From an uncultured Erysipelotrichaceae bacterium (GTDB taxonomy: Bacteria > Bacillota_I > Bacilli_A > RFN20 > CAG-826), in contig CADBXE010000001.1 in the NCBI GenBank assembly GCA_902798595.1, positions 62,001 through 126,000 on the forward strand: a DNA stretch of 64,000 bases. Reading direction: 5' to 3'. The position numbers and the translations under genes are program-made. Under the pieces are notes generated by a model, which was given only the letters and a program-made list of their open reading frames with translations, searched no databases and was not told the DNA's origin. The number at the start of each line of letters is the position of its first letter. Positions within the stretch are counted from its first letter, which is position 1. This document shows, one piece after another, positions 23,325 through 32,903 of this stretch.

Positions 23325-24453
23325 TCAATTAAATGGTCACGTTGTTATTGTGTTTGCGCTAGAACACTATAATCCATTAGGTCTTATTAGAAGTCTAGGC
23401 GAAAATGGTGTTAATCCTGTCTACTTTTCAATTAAAAGGAGACAAGAAGTAGCAACACATAGTAAATACATATCTAAAATTTATAGAGCTAATTCTGTAG
23501 AAGAAGGATTTGATTTACTTCTCAAAGAATATGGCAATTATGATTATGAACACAGACCAATATTATTGTTCTCTGATGACAAAACTATCGGCTATTTTGA
23601 TTTGCATTATGATGAAATAAAGGACAAATTCATTTGTTATAACGCCGGTAGAAGTGGAAGAATAAATGAATTTATGGATAAAAAGAATATCTTGGATTTA
23701 GCCAAAAAGCACGGATTTAATATATTAGATTCGTACGTTGTTAAAAAAGGTGAAATACCAGCTGGATTGATTTATCCAATAATTACTAAAGACATTTCTC
23801 CAAACTCTGGCTCATGGAAATCAGACGTTTTTATTTGTCAGAATGAAGAAGAACTAAAAAAAGCATATGAGACCATTACAAGCCCAGAAGTGTTGGTTCA
23901 AAGATTTGTAAACAAAAAGAACGAATACGCTTTAGAAGGCTTTTGCATTAATCACGGAGATGAAATGATGATAGTCACTTCCTTAACATGGAAGTATTTG
24001 ATAGAAGGCTATTATTCTCCATACCACGATGTAATGCCGTTTACCAACAAAAATATGGAAGAGAAACTTCAAAAAATGTTCAAAGAGATTGGTTTCGAAG
24101 GAATATTTGAAGTTGAATTCCTTATTGACCAAGATGATACATACTATTTCTTGGAAACTAATTTTAGAGCATCTGCTTGGAATCATACAGGCTCTATAGC
24201 AGGCATGCCACTTTCATATTTGTGGGCTAAATCGACATTAGATGGTCATATTGATCCAAACGCAAAGAAGGATTTTAAACCATTTACCGATATGTCAGAA
24301 GTAATTGACTTTGGTAAGCGTGTTGATAGTGGAAAGATTAGTCTTGCTCAATGGTTATTAGAATTTAAACAAGCTAAAGGAACATATTTCTACGACGAGA
24401 ACGACCCAGAACCTTTCAAAGTTCTTTTTGAGCATTGGGAGGATTTTAAATAA
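23317..24453 (+). CDS. ATP-grasp family ligase
   Basis: 378 aa from the ATG at 23317, which overlaps the previous stop by 8 nt; an upstream ATG adds only nine basic residues. The N-terminal pre-ATP-grasp domain (HVVIVFALEHYNPLGLIRSLG) is followed by an ATP-grasp core: ITKDISPNSGSWKSDVFIC, VLVQRFVNKKNEYALEG, and the metal site FLETNFRASAWNH. Family enzymes form amide or peptide bonds using ATP. In a capsule locus the likely role is adding an amino acid or similar acyl group to a sugar precursor, but the substrates cannot be named. Confidence 0.82.
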   Translation: MNNQLNGHVVIVFALEHYNPLGLIRSLGENGVNPVYFSIKRRQEVATHSKYISKIYRANSVEEGFDLLLKEYGNYDYEHRPILLFSDDKTIGYFDLHYDEIKDKFICYNAGRSGRINEFMDKKNILDLAKKHGFNILDSYVVKKGEIPAGLIYPIITKDISPNSGSWKSDVFICQNEEELKKAYETITSPEVLVQRFVNKKNEYALEGFCINHGDEMMIVTSLTWKYLIEGYYSPYHDVMPFTNKNMEEKLQKMFKEIGFEGIFEVEFLIDQDDTYYFLETNFRASAWNHTGSIAGMPLSYLWAKSTLDGHIDPNAKKDFKPFTDMSEVIDFGKRVDSGKISLAQWLLEFKQAKGTYFYDENDPEPFKVLFEHWEDFK

Positions 24454-25340
24454 TGAAAAAGGTTCTAATTACTGGTGAAAATAGCTATGTTGGAACAAAT
24501 GTTGAAGCATGGCTCAAGAAAACACCAGAATTATTTGAAGTTGATACTGTCTCTACTTTTAATGATGAATGGAAACAAGCAGACTTTACCAAATATGATG
24601 TAATATTCCATGTTGCCGGCATAGCCCATGTGGATGCTAAGAAAAAAATGGAACCTCTATATAGAAAAGTTAATACTGACTTAACAATCGAAGTAGCTAG
24701 GTGGGCAAAAGAGCACGGAATAAAGCAATTCATTTTTATGAGCTCCGGCATTGTTTTTAGAGAATCTAAGTCTTTGAAAGCTAACGTAGTTACTCCAGAA
24801 ACAAAACCAAATCCAAACGGTTTTTACGGAGATAGTAAGCTTCAAGCAGAGATTGGCCTTCACGAGCTTGAAGACGATTCTTTCAAAGTAACTATATTAA
24901 GACCACCTATGATTTATGGTCCAAATTGCAAGGGTAACTTTATGAGGCTTGCTAAATTAGGAACAGTAACTCCCATATTCCCCGCTTTTCACAATAAAAG
25001 AAGTATGCTGTTTATCGACAATCTTGCTGAATTTGTCAAACAAATAATTTTAAGGGAAGAAGAAGGAACTTTCTATCCTCAGAACAAAGAACTGGCGGAT
25101 ACCGTTGAAATAGTGAAGGCTTTTGCAAAACAAAATAATCATAAACTGCATGTTTGGAGATGGCTTAATTTCTTTGTTTATTTAGGATCACCATTTATTC
25201 GCTCGCTAAATAAAATGTTTGCCGACTTTTATTATCTGCCAGAGATGAGCAAGTATGATTTTGAATATCAGCTGATAAGTCAAGAAGATAGTTTTAAAAA
25301 TATAAGTTTGGATAACGTTTCACTAACGCATATGAATTAA
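24453..25340 (+). CDS. NAD-dependent sugar epimerase/dehydratase
   Basis: 295 aa extended SDR. Dinucleotide site is TGENSYVGTN, with Glu and Asn in place of the usual Gly residues. Further on are the FHVAGIAHV strand, MSSGIVF with the catalytic Ser, and YGDSKLQAE giving the YxxxK pair. ILRPPMIYGPNCKGN lies in the substrate region. Shares an overlapping stop/start (TAATG) with the ATP-grasp gene. Likely acts on a UDP-sugar at C4 or on a keto-sugar; not more specific. Confidence 0.87.
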   Translation: MKKVLITGENSYVGTNVEAWLKKTPELFEVDTVSTFNDEWKQADFTKYDVIFHVAGIAHVDAKKKMEPLYRKVNTDLTIEVARWAKEHGIKQFIFMSSGIVFRESKSLKANVVTPETKPNPNGFYGDSKLQAEIGLHELEDDSFKVTILRPPMIYGPNCKGNFMRLAKLGTVTPIFPAFHNKRSMLFIDNLAEFVKQIILREEEGTFYPQNKELADTVEIVKAFAKQNNHKLHVWRWLNFFVYLGSPFIRSLNKMFADFYYLPEMSKYDFEYQLISQEDSFKNISLDNVSLTHMN

Positions 25341-25360
25341 TTTATAAAAGGAGAAAAAAT

Positions 25361-26677
25361 ATGTCGCTTTACGAAAAAATTGTAAAAAAAGAAGAATGCC
25401 TTTCGCTCATTGGCTTGGGATATGTTGGTATGCCAATAGCTGTCGAATTTGCAAAAAAAGGTGTTAAAGTCATTGGATTCGATTTAAATAAATCAAAAAT
25501 TGATCTATACAAAAGTGGCATAGACCCAACAAAGGAAGTCGGTGACGAAACAATAAAAGCGACAAAAGTGGAATTTACAGCTAACGAACAAGACTTGAAG
25601 CGCGCAAAATTTCACATTGTTGCCGTTCCGACCCCAGTTAACACCGACCATACTCCAGATTTGACTCCGGTGATTGGAGCTTCTGAAATTCTAGGGCGTA
25701 ACTTAACAAAAGGGTCAATTGTTGTTTATGAGTCAACAGTTTATCCAGGATGTACTGAAGATGTCTGCATCCCTATCTTAGAAAGAGAATCAGGATTAAA
25801 ATGTGGTGTTGATTTTAAAATTGGCTATTCTCCAGAAAGAATTAATCCTGGCGATAAAATTCATAGATTACAAAATATCCACAAGATTGTGTCAGGCATG
25901 GATGCTGAATCCCTAGAAGAAATCAAGAATGTCTATAACATCGTTATTGAAGTAGGAACTTATCCAGTTTCAAACATTCGAACAGCTGAAGCTGTTAAAG
26001 TTGTTGAAAATTCTCAAAGAGATATCAATATTGCTTTTATGAATGAACTAGCTATGGTGTTTGATAAGATGAATATTGATACAAATGAAGTTGTTGATGG
26101 AATGAATACAAAATGGAACGCTCTAGGATTTAGACCTGGCCTAGTTGGTGGTCACTGTATTGGTGTCGACCCATACTACTTCACATATCAGGCTGAAAAG
26201 TTAGGATATCATTCCCAAATTATCCTTAATGGCCGTATAGTGAATGACAACATGGGAAAATATGTGGCTGATGCTACAATCAAAGAAATGATTAAAGCGG
26301 GTAAGGCCCCAAAGAATTCAAAAATAGCAATTTTGGGACTAACGTTCAAAGAGAACTGTCCTGATACAAGAAATTCAAAAGTAGATGATATTATCAAGAG
26401 ATTAAATGAATTCGATATTAAACCAATCGTTGTCGATCCATGGGCAAGTGAGCGAGATGCAATGCATGAGTATGGCATAAAACTTACAAAACTAGAAGAT
26501 GTTAGAAATATTGACTGTATTATCATCGCTGTTGCTCATAACGAATTCAAAAGTTTGTCGTTAGATGACTTAAGAAAGTTATACAAAGAAGGAACGGAAC
26601 AAGTGATAATTGATGTCAAAGGTTTATTTAAGGTCAGTGATCTTGAAAAATCCGGCATGAAATGGTGGAGACTCTAG
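25361..26677 (+). CDS. UDP-HexNAc 6-dehydrogenase (TviB/WbpA-like)
   Basis: 438 aa, full-length nucleotide sugar dehydrogenase oxidising a UDP-N-acetylhexosamine at C6 to the uronic acid with two NAD. GLGYVGMPIAVEFAKKG binds NAD, GYSPERINPGD and the helix region AEAVKVVENSQRDINIAFMNEL follow, and the catalytic Cys is in GGHCIGVDPYY (about residue 265). ILGLTFKENCPDTRNS marks the C-terminal domain. The SPERINPGD form is typical of the GlcNAc/GalNAc branch rather than UDP-glucose dehydrogenase. A clear AAAGGAG ribosome binding site is present. Confidence 0.92.
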   Translation: MSLYEKIVKKEECLSLIGLGYVGMPIAVEFAKKGVKVIGFDLNKSKIDLYKSGIDPTKEVGDETIKATKVEFTANEQDLKRAKFHIVAVPTPVNTDHTPDLTPVIGASEILGRNLTKGSIVVYESTVYPGCTEDVCIPILERESGLKCGVDFKIGYSPERINPGDKIHRLQNIHKIVSGMDAESLEEIKNVYNIVIEVGTYPVSNIRTAEAVKVVENSQRDINIAFMNELAMVFDKMNIDTNEVVDGMNTKWNALGFRPGLVGGHCIGVDPYYFTYQAEKLGYHSQIILNGRIVNDNMGKYVADATIKEMIKAGKAPKNSKIAILGLTFKENCPDTRNSKVDDIIKRLNEFDIKPIVVDPWASERDAMHEYGIKLTKLEDVRNIDCIIIAVAHNEFKSLSLDDLRKLYKEGTEQVIIDVKGLFKVSDLEKSGMKWWRL

Positions 26678-26678
26678 T

Positions 26679-27866
26679 ATGATTGATGTTTTTATTATTG
26701 GGGCTAGAGGATACGTTAAAAAATATGGTGGTTGGGAAACCCTTGTACACGGCTTGGTCGATAATCAAATAGACAATAGTATCAAGTATCATATTTTTGA
26801 AATTGTTACTGACAAAAAAGAAACTGGTTCGGTTATCATCGATGGCATCGAATGCATCCGTATATGTGAAAAAGCTAAAGGTGGATTTCAAATGATTTTC
26901 GCCGATATAAAAGCATTTAAAAGCGTTAAAACAATAGTAACTAAAAATCAAATTAAAAATCCTATTATTTTGTATTTAGGCGCAAGAATAGGACCGATTC
27001 AGTGGCTGATGCAGCGTTCACTGAGAAAAAAAGGTATTGTCACACTTGAGAACCCTGCTGGATTAGAATGGAAAAGGCCTAAGTGGGGCATTATAGGAAG
27101 TTTGTACCAATATATTTCTTGCTATTTTACTGCTATATCATCCGATTACATCGTTTGTGATTGTGAGGCTATGCGTAGAGTATATGATAAAATGGTGAAG
27201 AATAGTAAGCACCCAAAAGAGTTTATTGCTTATGGTTCATACCCTGCAGATATTTTAGATGGAAAAATGCCTCCAATTGTTGATGATTTTTTCAAAAAGC
27301 ATTCAATTACTCCAAATCAATATTTTCTTATTATCAACCGCTTTATGCCTGAAAATAGTTGGGAATTAATTTTAAAAGAATATATGAAGTCAAGCACAAA
27401 GAGAGACTTTGTAATAATCTCAAACATTGATAAAGAGTCAAAATACTATAACAAGTTGAAAAAGAAACTAAAGTTTGATACAGACAAAAGAATAAAGTTT
27501 GTCGGAACAACATATGATAAAGAGATACTTTCTTATGTGCGACAAAACGCTTATGGCTATTTTAACGGTCACACAGTTGGCGGAACAAACCCTGGCCTTT
27601 TGGAAGCGATGTCTACGAGTGGTTTTATTTTGGCAAGAGATTGTGTATTTTCGAGAGAAGTTTGTGGAGAATGTGCGCTATATTTTGATGATTCAGATGT
27701 GAATTCTCTTTCCAAAGTAATCGAGCGTTCTGAAAGTATAAGCAAAGAAAGAATTGAAAGAATCAAAAAAAATGCAAAACAAAGAATGAAAGAATTATAC
27801 GATTGGAAGGATGTTGCGTCTAAATATGAGCATTTGTTTCATAAAGCAATCGATGAGCGAAAATGA
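26679..27866 (+). CDS. Glycosyltransferase, DUF1972/Cps2T-like rhamnosyltransferase
   Basis: 395 aa GT4-type enzyme. The opening IIGARGYVKKYGGWETLVHGL is the DUF1972 signature found in rhamnosyltransferases such as pneumococcal Cps2T. The C-terminal GT-B half ends with GGTNPGLLEAMSTSG, the nucleotide-sugar binding Glu region. dTDP-rhamnose genes (32904-37766) are in the same operon and could supply the donor. Overlaps the polymerase gene by an ATGA junction. Confidence 0.88.
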   Translation: MIDVFIIGARGYVKKYGGWETLVHGLVDNQIDNSIKYHIFEIVTDKKETGSVIIDGIECIRICEKAKGGFQMIFADIKAFKSVKTIVTKNQIKNPIILYLGARIGPIQWLMQRSLRKKGIVTLENPAGLEWKRPKWGIIGSLYQYISCYFTAISSDYIVCDCEAMRRVYDKMVKNSKHPKEFIAYGSYPADILDGKMPPIVDDFFKKHSITPNQYFLIINRFMPENSWELILKEYMKSSTKRDFVIISNIDKESKYYNKLKKKLKFDTDKRIKFVGTTYDKEILSYVRQNAYGYFNGHTVGGTNPGLLEAMSTSGFILARDCVFSREVCGECALYFDDSDVNSLSKVIERSESISKERIERIKKNAKQRMKELYDWKDVASKYEHLFHKAIDERK

Positions 27867-29113
27867 TTTCAAGAACAATTAATGATAAACAAATTTTATG
27901 CAAAACAGAGACTGATCTGAGTGTTTATCTGCTCGTTGTTTTTTTAACGATATCACCCGCTTTGTCTTTCTTATCTTCATATGGTATTAGCACAATAATA
28001 TCTTATGTTTTGATAGCGCTTTTACTATATACTCCACTAATTATTGGCTTAGTTACAAGAAAAATCGAACTAAATAAGACTTGTGTGCTTTTGTTTATTG
28101 CGATTTTCGTTTATGTTTTGATATGTTCGAAAAAATTAACTGCTTTTGAAGATGTTTACCTTAGTGAAACAAATGGTGTTTTTTCTAGAATTCTCACGTT
28201 TACTTCTTCAATATTTGGATTATTATTTTTTGGCATAAAGTTTAGTCCCACCTCTTTTAAAAAAGGAATCAAAATAGCGAGTTATATAAATGTAATAATA
28301 TCTTTTTTCAGATTTATTTTAGTGACAATAAGAGGAAATGAGTTTTTAACTTACGGTTATGATATGAATTTTGGATACACGCTTTTATTTCCTCTTTTAT
28401 GCTTCTTGTCACTATACGCGATAGAGAGAAAAAAAACGTACCTTATCATATCGTTGATTAGTTTCTTCTTTATTCTATTCTTTGGATCAAGAGGCCCAAT
28501 TCTATGCGTAGTTATTTATTCTTTCTTGCTTTTCTTTTTTGTTATCCTAAAAAGAATTACTCCAGCGAAACGAGCACTAATCATTTTCTTAGCAGCTTTA
28601 CTCGTTTTTATCGGCGTTATCTTTTTCTTGTTGGTTGTACCACTGCTCGACCTGTCTTCGCTTCCTAGGTCATTGAGGTATATTTTAAGCACAGGTTATT
28701 TTACTTCTTCAACTGATTCCGGAAGAAGAATCATTGTCGATGATTTGAGCCCTTATTTATACAACATCCCTTTATTTGGGTATGGGCTTCTAGCGGATCA
28801 AGGTTTTTTGGGAATTGGAAAATATAGTCACAACATATTGCTGGAAATGTGGATTACATTTGGACCAATTCTCTCCATCTCTTTTATCTTTTTAATACTG
28901 CTGCTCACTTTCAAAGTTTTATTTAACAAACATATTGATATTACTTTCAAAGTATATTTCATAGCATTGTGGTCATTTTCTTTTGGAAGACTGATAGTTT
29001 CTAATTCGTTCTGGTACGAAACATATTTCTGGTGTTTAATTGCTTTTGGCTTATGCATAATTTCTAAAAAAAACAGTAATGAAAAATTCAAGCAAAAGGA
29101 ATTTCGTATATAA
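27863..29113 (+). CDS. O-antigen polymerase/ligase family (Wzy-like)
   Basis: 416 aa integral membrane protein with about 11 to 12 hydrophobic helices. A larger loop at about residues 275-330 contains FTSSTDSGRRIIVDDL and GYGLLADQGFLGIGKYSHNILLEMW. That matches the conserved Wzy_C region (the D-S-G-R and S-H-N motifs). It joins repeat units on the outer face of the membrane. The flippase gene overlaps its 3' end by 35 nt. Confidence 0.9.
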   Translation: MISRTINDKQILCKTETDLSVYLLVVFLTISPALSFLSSYGISTIISYVLIALLLYTPLIIGLVTRKIELNKTCVLLFIAIFVYVLICSKKLTAFEDVYLSETNGVFSRILTFTSSIFGLLFFGIKFSPTSFKKGIKIASYINVIISFFRFILVTIRGNEFLTYGYDMNFGYTLLFPLLCFLSLYAIERKKTYLIISLISFFFILFFGSRGPILCVVIYSFLLFFFVILKRITPAKRALIIFLAALLVFIGVIFFLLVVPLLDLSSLPRSLRYILSTGYFTSSTDSGRRIIVDDLSPYLYNIPLFGYGLLADQGFLGIGKYSHNILLEMWITFGPILSISFIFLILLLTFKVLFNKHIDITFKVYFIALWSFSFGRLIVSNSFWYETYFWCLIAFGLCIISKKNSNEKFKQKEFRI

Positions 29114-30497
29114 CCTTGTATATCAACTCTTTATTCTAATCACTCCTTTAATCACTGCCCCATATATTTCAAGAGTATTTGGTCCAGAAGGGGTAGGAGT
29201 TTATTCGTTCAATTATTCTATTGCAACGTATTTCATTTATTTTTGCTTATTGGGAATCAATAATTATGGTGTTAGAGAGATTGCCAAATGCAAAACAAAT
29301 GATGAAAGAAATAAAATCTTTTGGAGCATTTATTTCACTCAGTTTGTAGTGTCTTTTGTTGTTTTAACTACCTATTTAATCTATCTACTATCTTTTAATG
29401 TCGATAACAAAGTTATAGCCGCTTGTTTTATACCATATGTCTTCTCTGGAATGATTGACATAAATTGGTTCTTTTTCGGAACAGAAAAATTTGCAGTGAC
29501 GACCATAAGAAATTGTGTGGTTAAACTACTGATGATTGTGTGTGTCTTTGTCTTTATAAGAAACGGAACCGATTTATGGGTTTATTGTTTGATTATTTCT
29601 TTTTCGGCGCTTTTGACACAGTTAATAATGTGGATTAGCTTTTTTAGAGTTGGCAAGTTCAAAAAACCTGATTTTAAATCATTTCCTAATCATCTAAAAG
29701 GATTGCTTGTGTTATTTGTTCCTGTTCTTGCAGTTTCTTTATATAGAATTATGGATAAAATAATGCTTGGTTTTTTTTCGACAAAAGATTTTGTCGGATA
29801 TTATGAAAACGCTGAACAAATAATAGGTGTTCCTGGTACAATCACCACCGCCCTTGGCACAGCAATGCTTCCAAGAATGACCAATATGTTAGCAACTAAA
29901 AAAGACACTCAGTTTAATGGCTTGTTCAAAAATTCAGTTTACTTTGTAGAGTTTATTTGCTTTCCGATGGCGTTTGGAATATTAGCTGTTTCTGATACTT
30001 TCATCCCACTCTATTTCGGAGAAGCTTTCAGACATTCTTCAGTTATTTTAAAAATATTGTGCCTATCATTTATTTTTTCTTCTTTAGCAAGCGTATTGCG
30101 AACACAGTATTTGATACCTAAAAATAAGGACAAGATCTATATTGGCTCAGTAATAAGTGGTGCGTTAGTCAATCTAATAATTAATTTGATTCTTATCCCG
30201 CGTTTTAACGCAATCGGAGCTGCGATTGGCACTGTTGTTGCAAATATCGTTGTTGCACTGTACCAATTCGCGTTTGTGTACAAAGAGTATAAAACTGTTA
30301 GATGTTATTCCAAAGGTGTACCCTTTCTGTTTTTTGGTTTTATGATGTATCTCTTGGTAATTGGAACAAGCAATTTCTTTAACTTTGATGGTTTTCCACT
30401 TTTAATCACGCAAGTATTTATTGGAATTGTTTCTTATCTATTTTTATCCATTCCATTTTTACTCATTAAGAAGAGAGAGCTTGATTATGGTAATTAA
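29079..30497 (+). CDS. Polysaccharide flippase (Wzx-like)
   Basis: 472 aa, about 12 to 14 membrane helices, MOP superfamily. N-terminal NLVYQLFILITPLITAPYISRVFGPEGVGVYSF is the typical start of oligosaccharide flippases, and the middle has YRIMDKIMLGFFSTKDFVGYYENA. It moves undecaprenyl-linked repeats across the membrane. The start lies inside the polymerase gene and the end overlaps the next glycosyltransferase by 11 nt. Confidence 0.93.
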   Translation: MKNSSKRNFVYNLVYQLFILITPLITAPYISRVFGPEGVGVYSFNYSIATYFIYFCLLGINNYGVREIAKCKTNDERNKIFWSIYFTQFVVSFVVLTTYLIYLLSFNVDNKVIAACFIPYVFSGMIDINWFFFGTEKFAVTTIRNCVVKLLMIVCVFVFIRNGTDLWVYCLIISFSALLTQLIMWISFFRVGKFKKPDFKSFPNHLKGLLVLFVPVLAVSLYRIMDKIMLGFFSTKDFVGYYENAEQIIGVPGTITTALGTAMLPRMTNMLATKKDTQFNGLFKNSVYFVEFICFPMAFGILAVSDTFIPLYFGEAFRHSSVILKILCLSFIFSSLASVLRTQYLIPKNKDKIYIGSVISGALVNLIINLILIPRFNAIGAAIGTVVANIVVALYQFAFVYKEYKTVRCYSKGVPFLFFGFMMYLLVIGTSNFFNFDGFPLLITQVFIGIVSYLFLSIPFLLIKKRELDYGN

Positions 30498-31656
30498 AAA
30501 AGTGTTGTTTGTAAGAACGCCACCATACGACCTTAACTTTGGAAAGTATAACGTCCAACAAATAGGCATGGGGAAAGCTTTTTGTGAAATGGGCGTTGAT
30601 TTTGACTTTGTAACTTTTAAAAAAAATAATTGCCGTACCTGGACTACGTTTGAAAAAGATGGGCACAAATGTACCGTAATTGAAGTTCCTCGCTTCAAGT
30701 TGTTTAGGTGGGGTATCAATAAAAAGCTGCTTGATGCCAATTTTTTGAAACAGTACGATTTGGTCATTTCTCAAGAATACTATCAACTGATGACATATCT
30801 TATTTCCAAAAAAACTCCACTTACTGTTATGTATACTGGACCTTATTGGAATCTTTTTCACTTAAAGATTTCATCAATTCTGTATGATTTGTTTTTTACA
30901 AAGAGAATTAATCAGTCTGTAAAATACAAGTTTACAAAATCTTTGTTGGCTAAAAATTTTTTGGAAAAAAAGGGGTATACGAACGTATACGACATTGGCG
31001 TTGGTTTTGAACTAGAAAACTATATTGGCGTTCAAATTAGCGATTTAACAAAAAATGTTTTGAATCGAATTGGGAAATCAAGGTTTTTATTATATGTAGG
31101 AAGGATAGACAAAAATAAAAATACTGATTTTTTGTTAAAAGTTTTTGAAAAAGTTTTATGCAAATATCCCGATATCAAGCTGGTTGTTGTGGGAAAGTGT
31201 CAACAATCGATCATTAATAGATTACTACATAAATATAATAATGATTATTTGAATTCCATATTAAAAAAGCATTCAAGATTGTTGGTGGATAATTTAATTC
31301 ATATTGATAGCATCGATAATGTCCAACTTCAATTTTTATATTCAAAAGCAAGCGCTTTTTTATTGCCATCTTTATTCGAAATATTTGGAATGGTTCTTTT
31401 GGAAGCAATGTGCTTTGGAGCACCAGTTATTTCCAGCTTTAATGGAGGCGCAACCAGCCTTATAAAAAACGACAAATATGGTCAAATTATGCATTCTTTT
31501 GATCAAGACGCTTGGGCTTCGGCGGTGTTTAGATATTTAGAAGACGAAAACTATGTGTCTATAGTAAAAAAGAATGCTAGAGACTGTGTCTTAAATGATT
31601 ATAGTTGGAATTCAATTGTTAGAAAGATGTTGGCGACAATGGGCCATATGAATTAG
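30487..31656 (+). CDS. Glycosyltransferase family 4
   Basis: 389 aa from the ATG at 30487; the longer frame adds 22 hydrophobic residues encoded inside the flippase gene and is unlikely. GT-B fold: donor domain with LLYVGRIDKNKNTDFLLKVF, KLVVVGK, and ALLPSLFEIFGMVLLEAMCFG-like signature (seen as SAFLLPSLFEIFGMVLLEAM) with the E-x7-E pattern of GT4 enzymes. Transfers a hexose or deoxyhexose inside the repeat; the sugar is unknown. Confidence 0.92.
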   Translation: MVIKKVLFVRTPPYDLNFGKYNVQQIGMGKAFCEMGVDFDFVTFKKNNCRTWTTFEKDGHKCTVIEVPRFKLFRWGINKKLLDANFLKQYDLVISQEYYQLMTYLISKKTPLTVMYTGPYWNLFHLKISSILYDLFFTKRINQSVKYKFTKSLLAKNFLEKKGYTNVYDIGVGFELENYIGVQISDLTKNVLNRIGKSRFLLYVGRIDKNKNTDFLLKVFEKVLCKYPDIKLVVVGKCQQSIINRLLHKYNNDYLNSILKKHSRLLVDNLIHIDSIDNVQLQFLYSKASAFLLPSLFEIFGMVLLEAMCFGAPVISSFNGGATSLIKNDKYGQIMHSFDQDAWASAVFRYLEDENYVSIVKKNARDCVLNDYSWNSIVRKMLATMGHMN

Positions 31657-31672
31657 ATTAGATAATTTTGAT

Positions 31673-32902
31673 ATGAAAACATTAAAAAGCATATGTTTTT
31701 TCATCATAAACAATTTTATAAATCTATTGGTTTTGGTGACCAATCTTTTTATTTGGAGAACAAAAAGAATATGGATCTTTGGGTCGTGGTTTGGAGATAA
31801 TTTTTCAGATAATTCACGTTTTATGTATCAATTTGTTTTCGCAAACAAAGATAGATATAGAGTAAAAAGGGTCATTTGGATGACAAGAAGCGAAAAAGTT
31901 TTTTCAATGATGAAGGATCTTAACTATGATGTTGTGAAAATCAGATCTTTTAAAGGATTTTTTTACCATTTGAGAAGTGGAGTCCATATTCTCTGTAATA
32001 ATGCTTCTTTTTCTGGCTATAAGCATGATTTGAATACTTTTCTTTCTTTTGGGGCAATAAAAATTCAACTATGGCACGGAGTGGGAATTAAAGCTTGCGG
32101 AAGACTAAAATTAAAGAATCCAGAAACAATTAAGACAAAATTTTACTACCATTTTATCAATCGTTATGGACAACCAGGCATGTGGGGTAGATGTTTTCAG
32201 TTAGCTACAAGCGAAGAAAATAAACGAGTCGCTATTCAAGATTATGCTGTCCTACCAAATAAAATTATAATGGCTTATTATCCTCGAAATTGTTTAAATC
32301 AAGTGCTTCTTAAAAATGAAGCTACTTTAATCAACAAAATAATAGAACTAAGAAAAACACATAGAATCATTTTATTCTTACCGACTTTTCGTAATGATTC
32401 TTCTAACTATGTTCTTCCTAATCAAATACATGGTTTTGATACATTTTTAAACAAATACAAGTATATTTGGATACAAAAAAAACATACTGCAGATACTAAT
32501 CTTGGAAAATTAGATGATGGTGAATGTACCATTAACTTGGATTCAAGATTCGATGTTAATGTTTTATATGATTATATAGATTTGCTTATTACCGATTATT
32601 CATCGTCTTCTTCTGATGCGATAGCTAAAAACAAAATGACCCTTGAATACTGTCCTGATTTTGACTATTACAATAAAAGCGATCGAGGTTTTGTTAACGA
32701 TTTTTCACTATATCATGTTAATAAAACCATTAAACATCCCAATCTTCTTTTTGAAGCAATTAATAATGTTATAGAACTTAATCCATGCGAGTTGGATTCC
32801 CACAAAAAAGTGAGAAAATTCTTGTTTGGTGAAAAAGAATGGTCGATTGAAGAAGTTTGCGACAAAATAGTATTGCAAACTAAAATTAGAAAGAGCATTT
32901 AG
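31673..32902 (+). CDS. CDP-glycerol glycerophosphotransferase family (TagF-like)
   Basis: 409 aa. An N-terminal membrane-associated helix (about 8-28) is followed by the Glyphos_transf domain: IQLWHGVGIKACGRL, IILFLPTFRND and LLITDYSSSSSDAIAKNK. Characterised members add glycerol or ribitol phosphate from CDP-activated donors to teichoic acids or capsules. The SDR-cytidylyltransferase fusion at 37770 can plausibly make the donor, so the capsule is predicted to carry a polyol phosphate. Confidence 0.9.
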   Translation: MKTLKSICFFIINNFINLLVLVTNLFIWRTKRIWIFGSWFGDNFSDNSRFMYQFVFANKDRYRVKRVIWMTRSEKVFSMMKDLNYDVVKIRSFKGFFYHLRSGVHILCNNASFSGYKHDLNTFLSFGAIKIQLWHGVGIKACGRLKLKNPETIKTKFYYHFINRYGQPGMWGRCFQLATSEENKRVAIQDYAVLPNKIIMAYYPRNCLNQVLLKNEATLINKIIELRKTHRIILFLPTFRNDSSNYVLPNQIHGFDTFLNKYKYIWIQKKHTADTNLGKLDDGECTINLDSRFDVNVLYDYIDLLITDYSSSSSDAIAKNKMTLEYCPDFDYYNKSDRGFVNDFSLYHVNKTIKHPNLLFEAINNVIELNPCELDSHKKVRKFLFGEKEWSIEEVCDKIVLQTKIRKSI

Positions 32903-32903
32903 T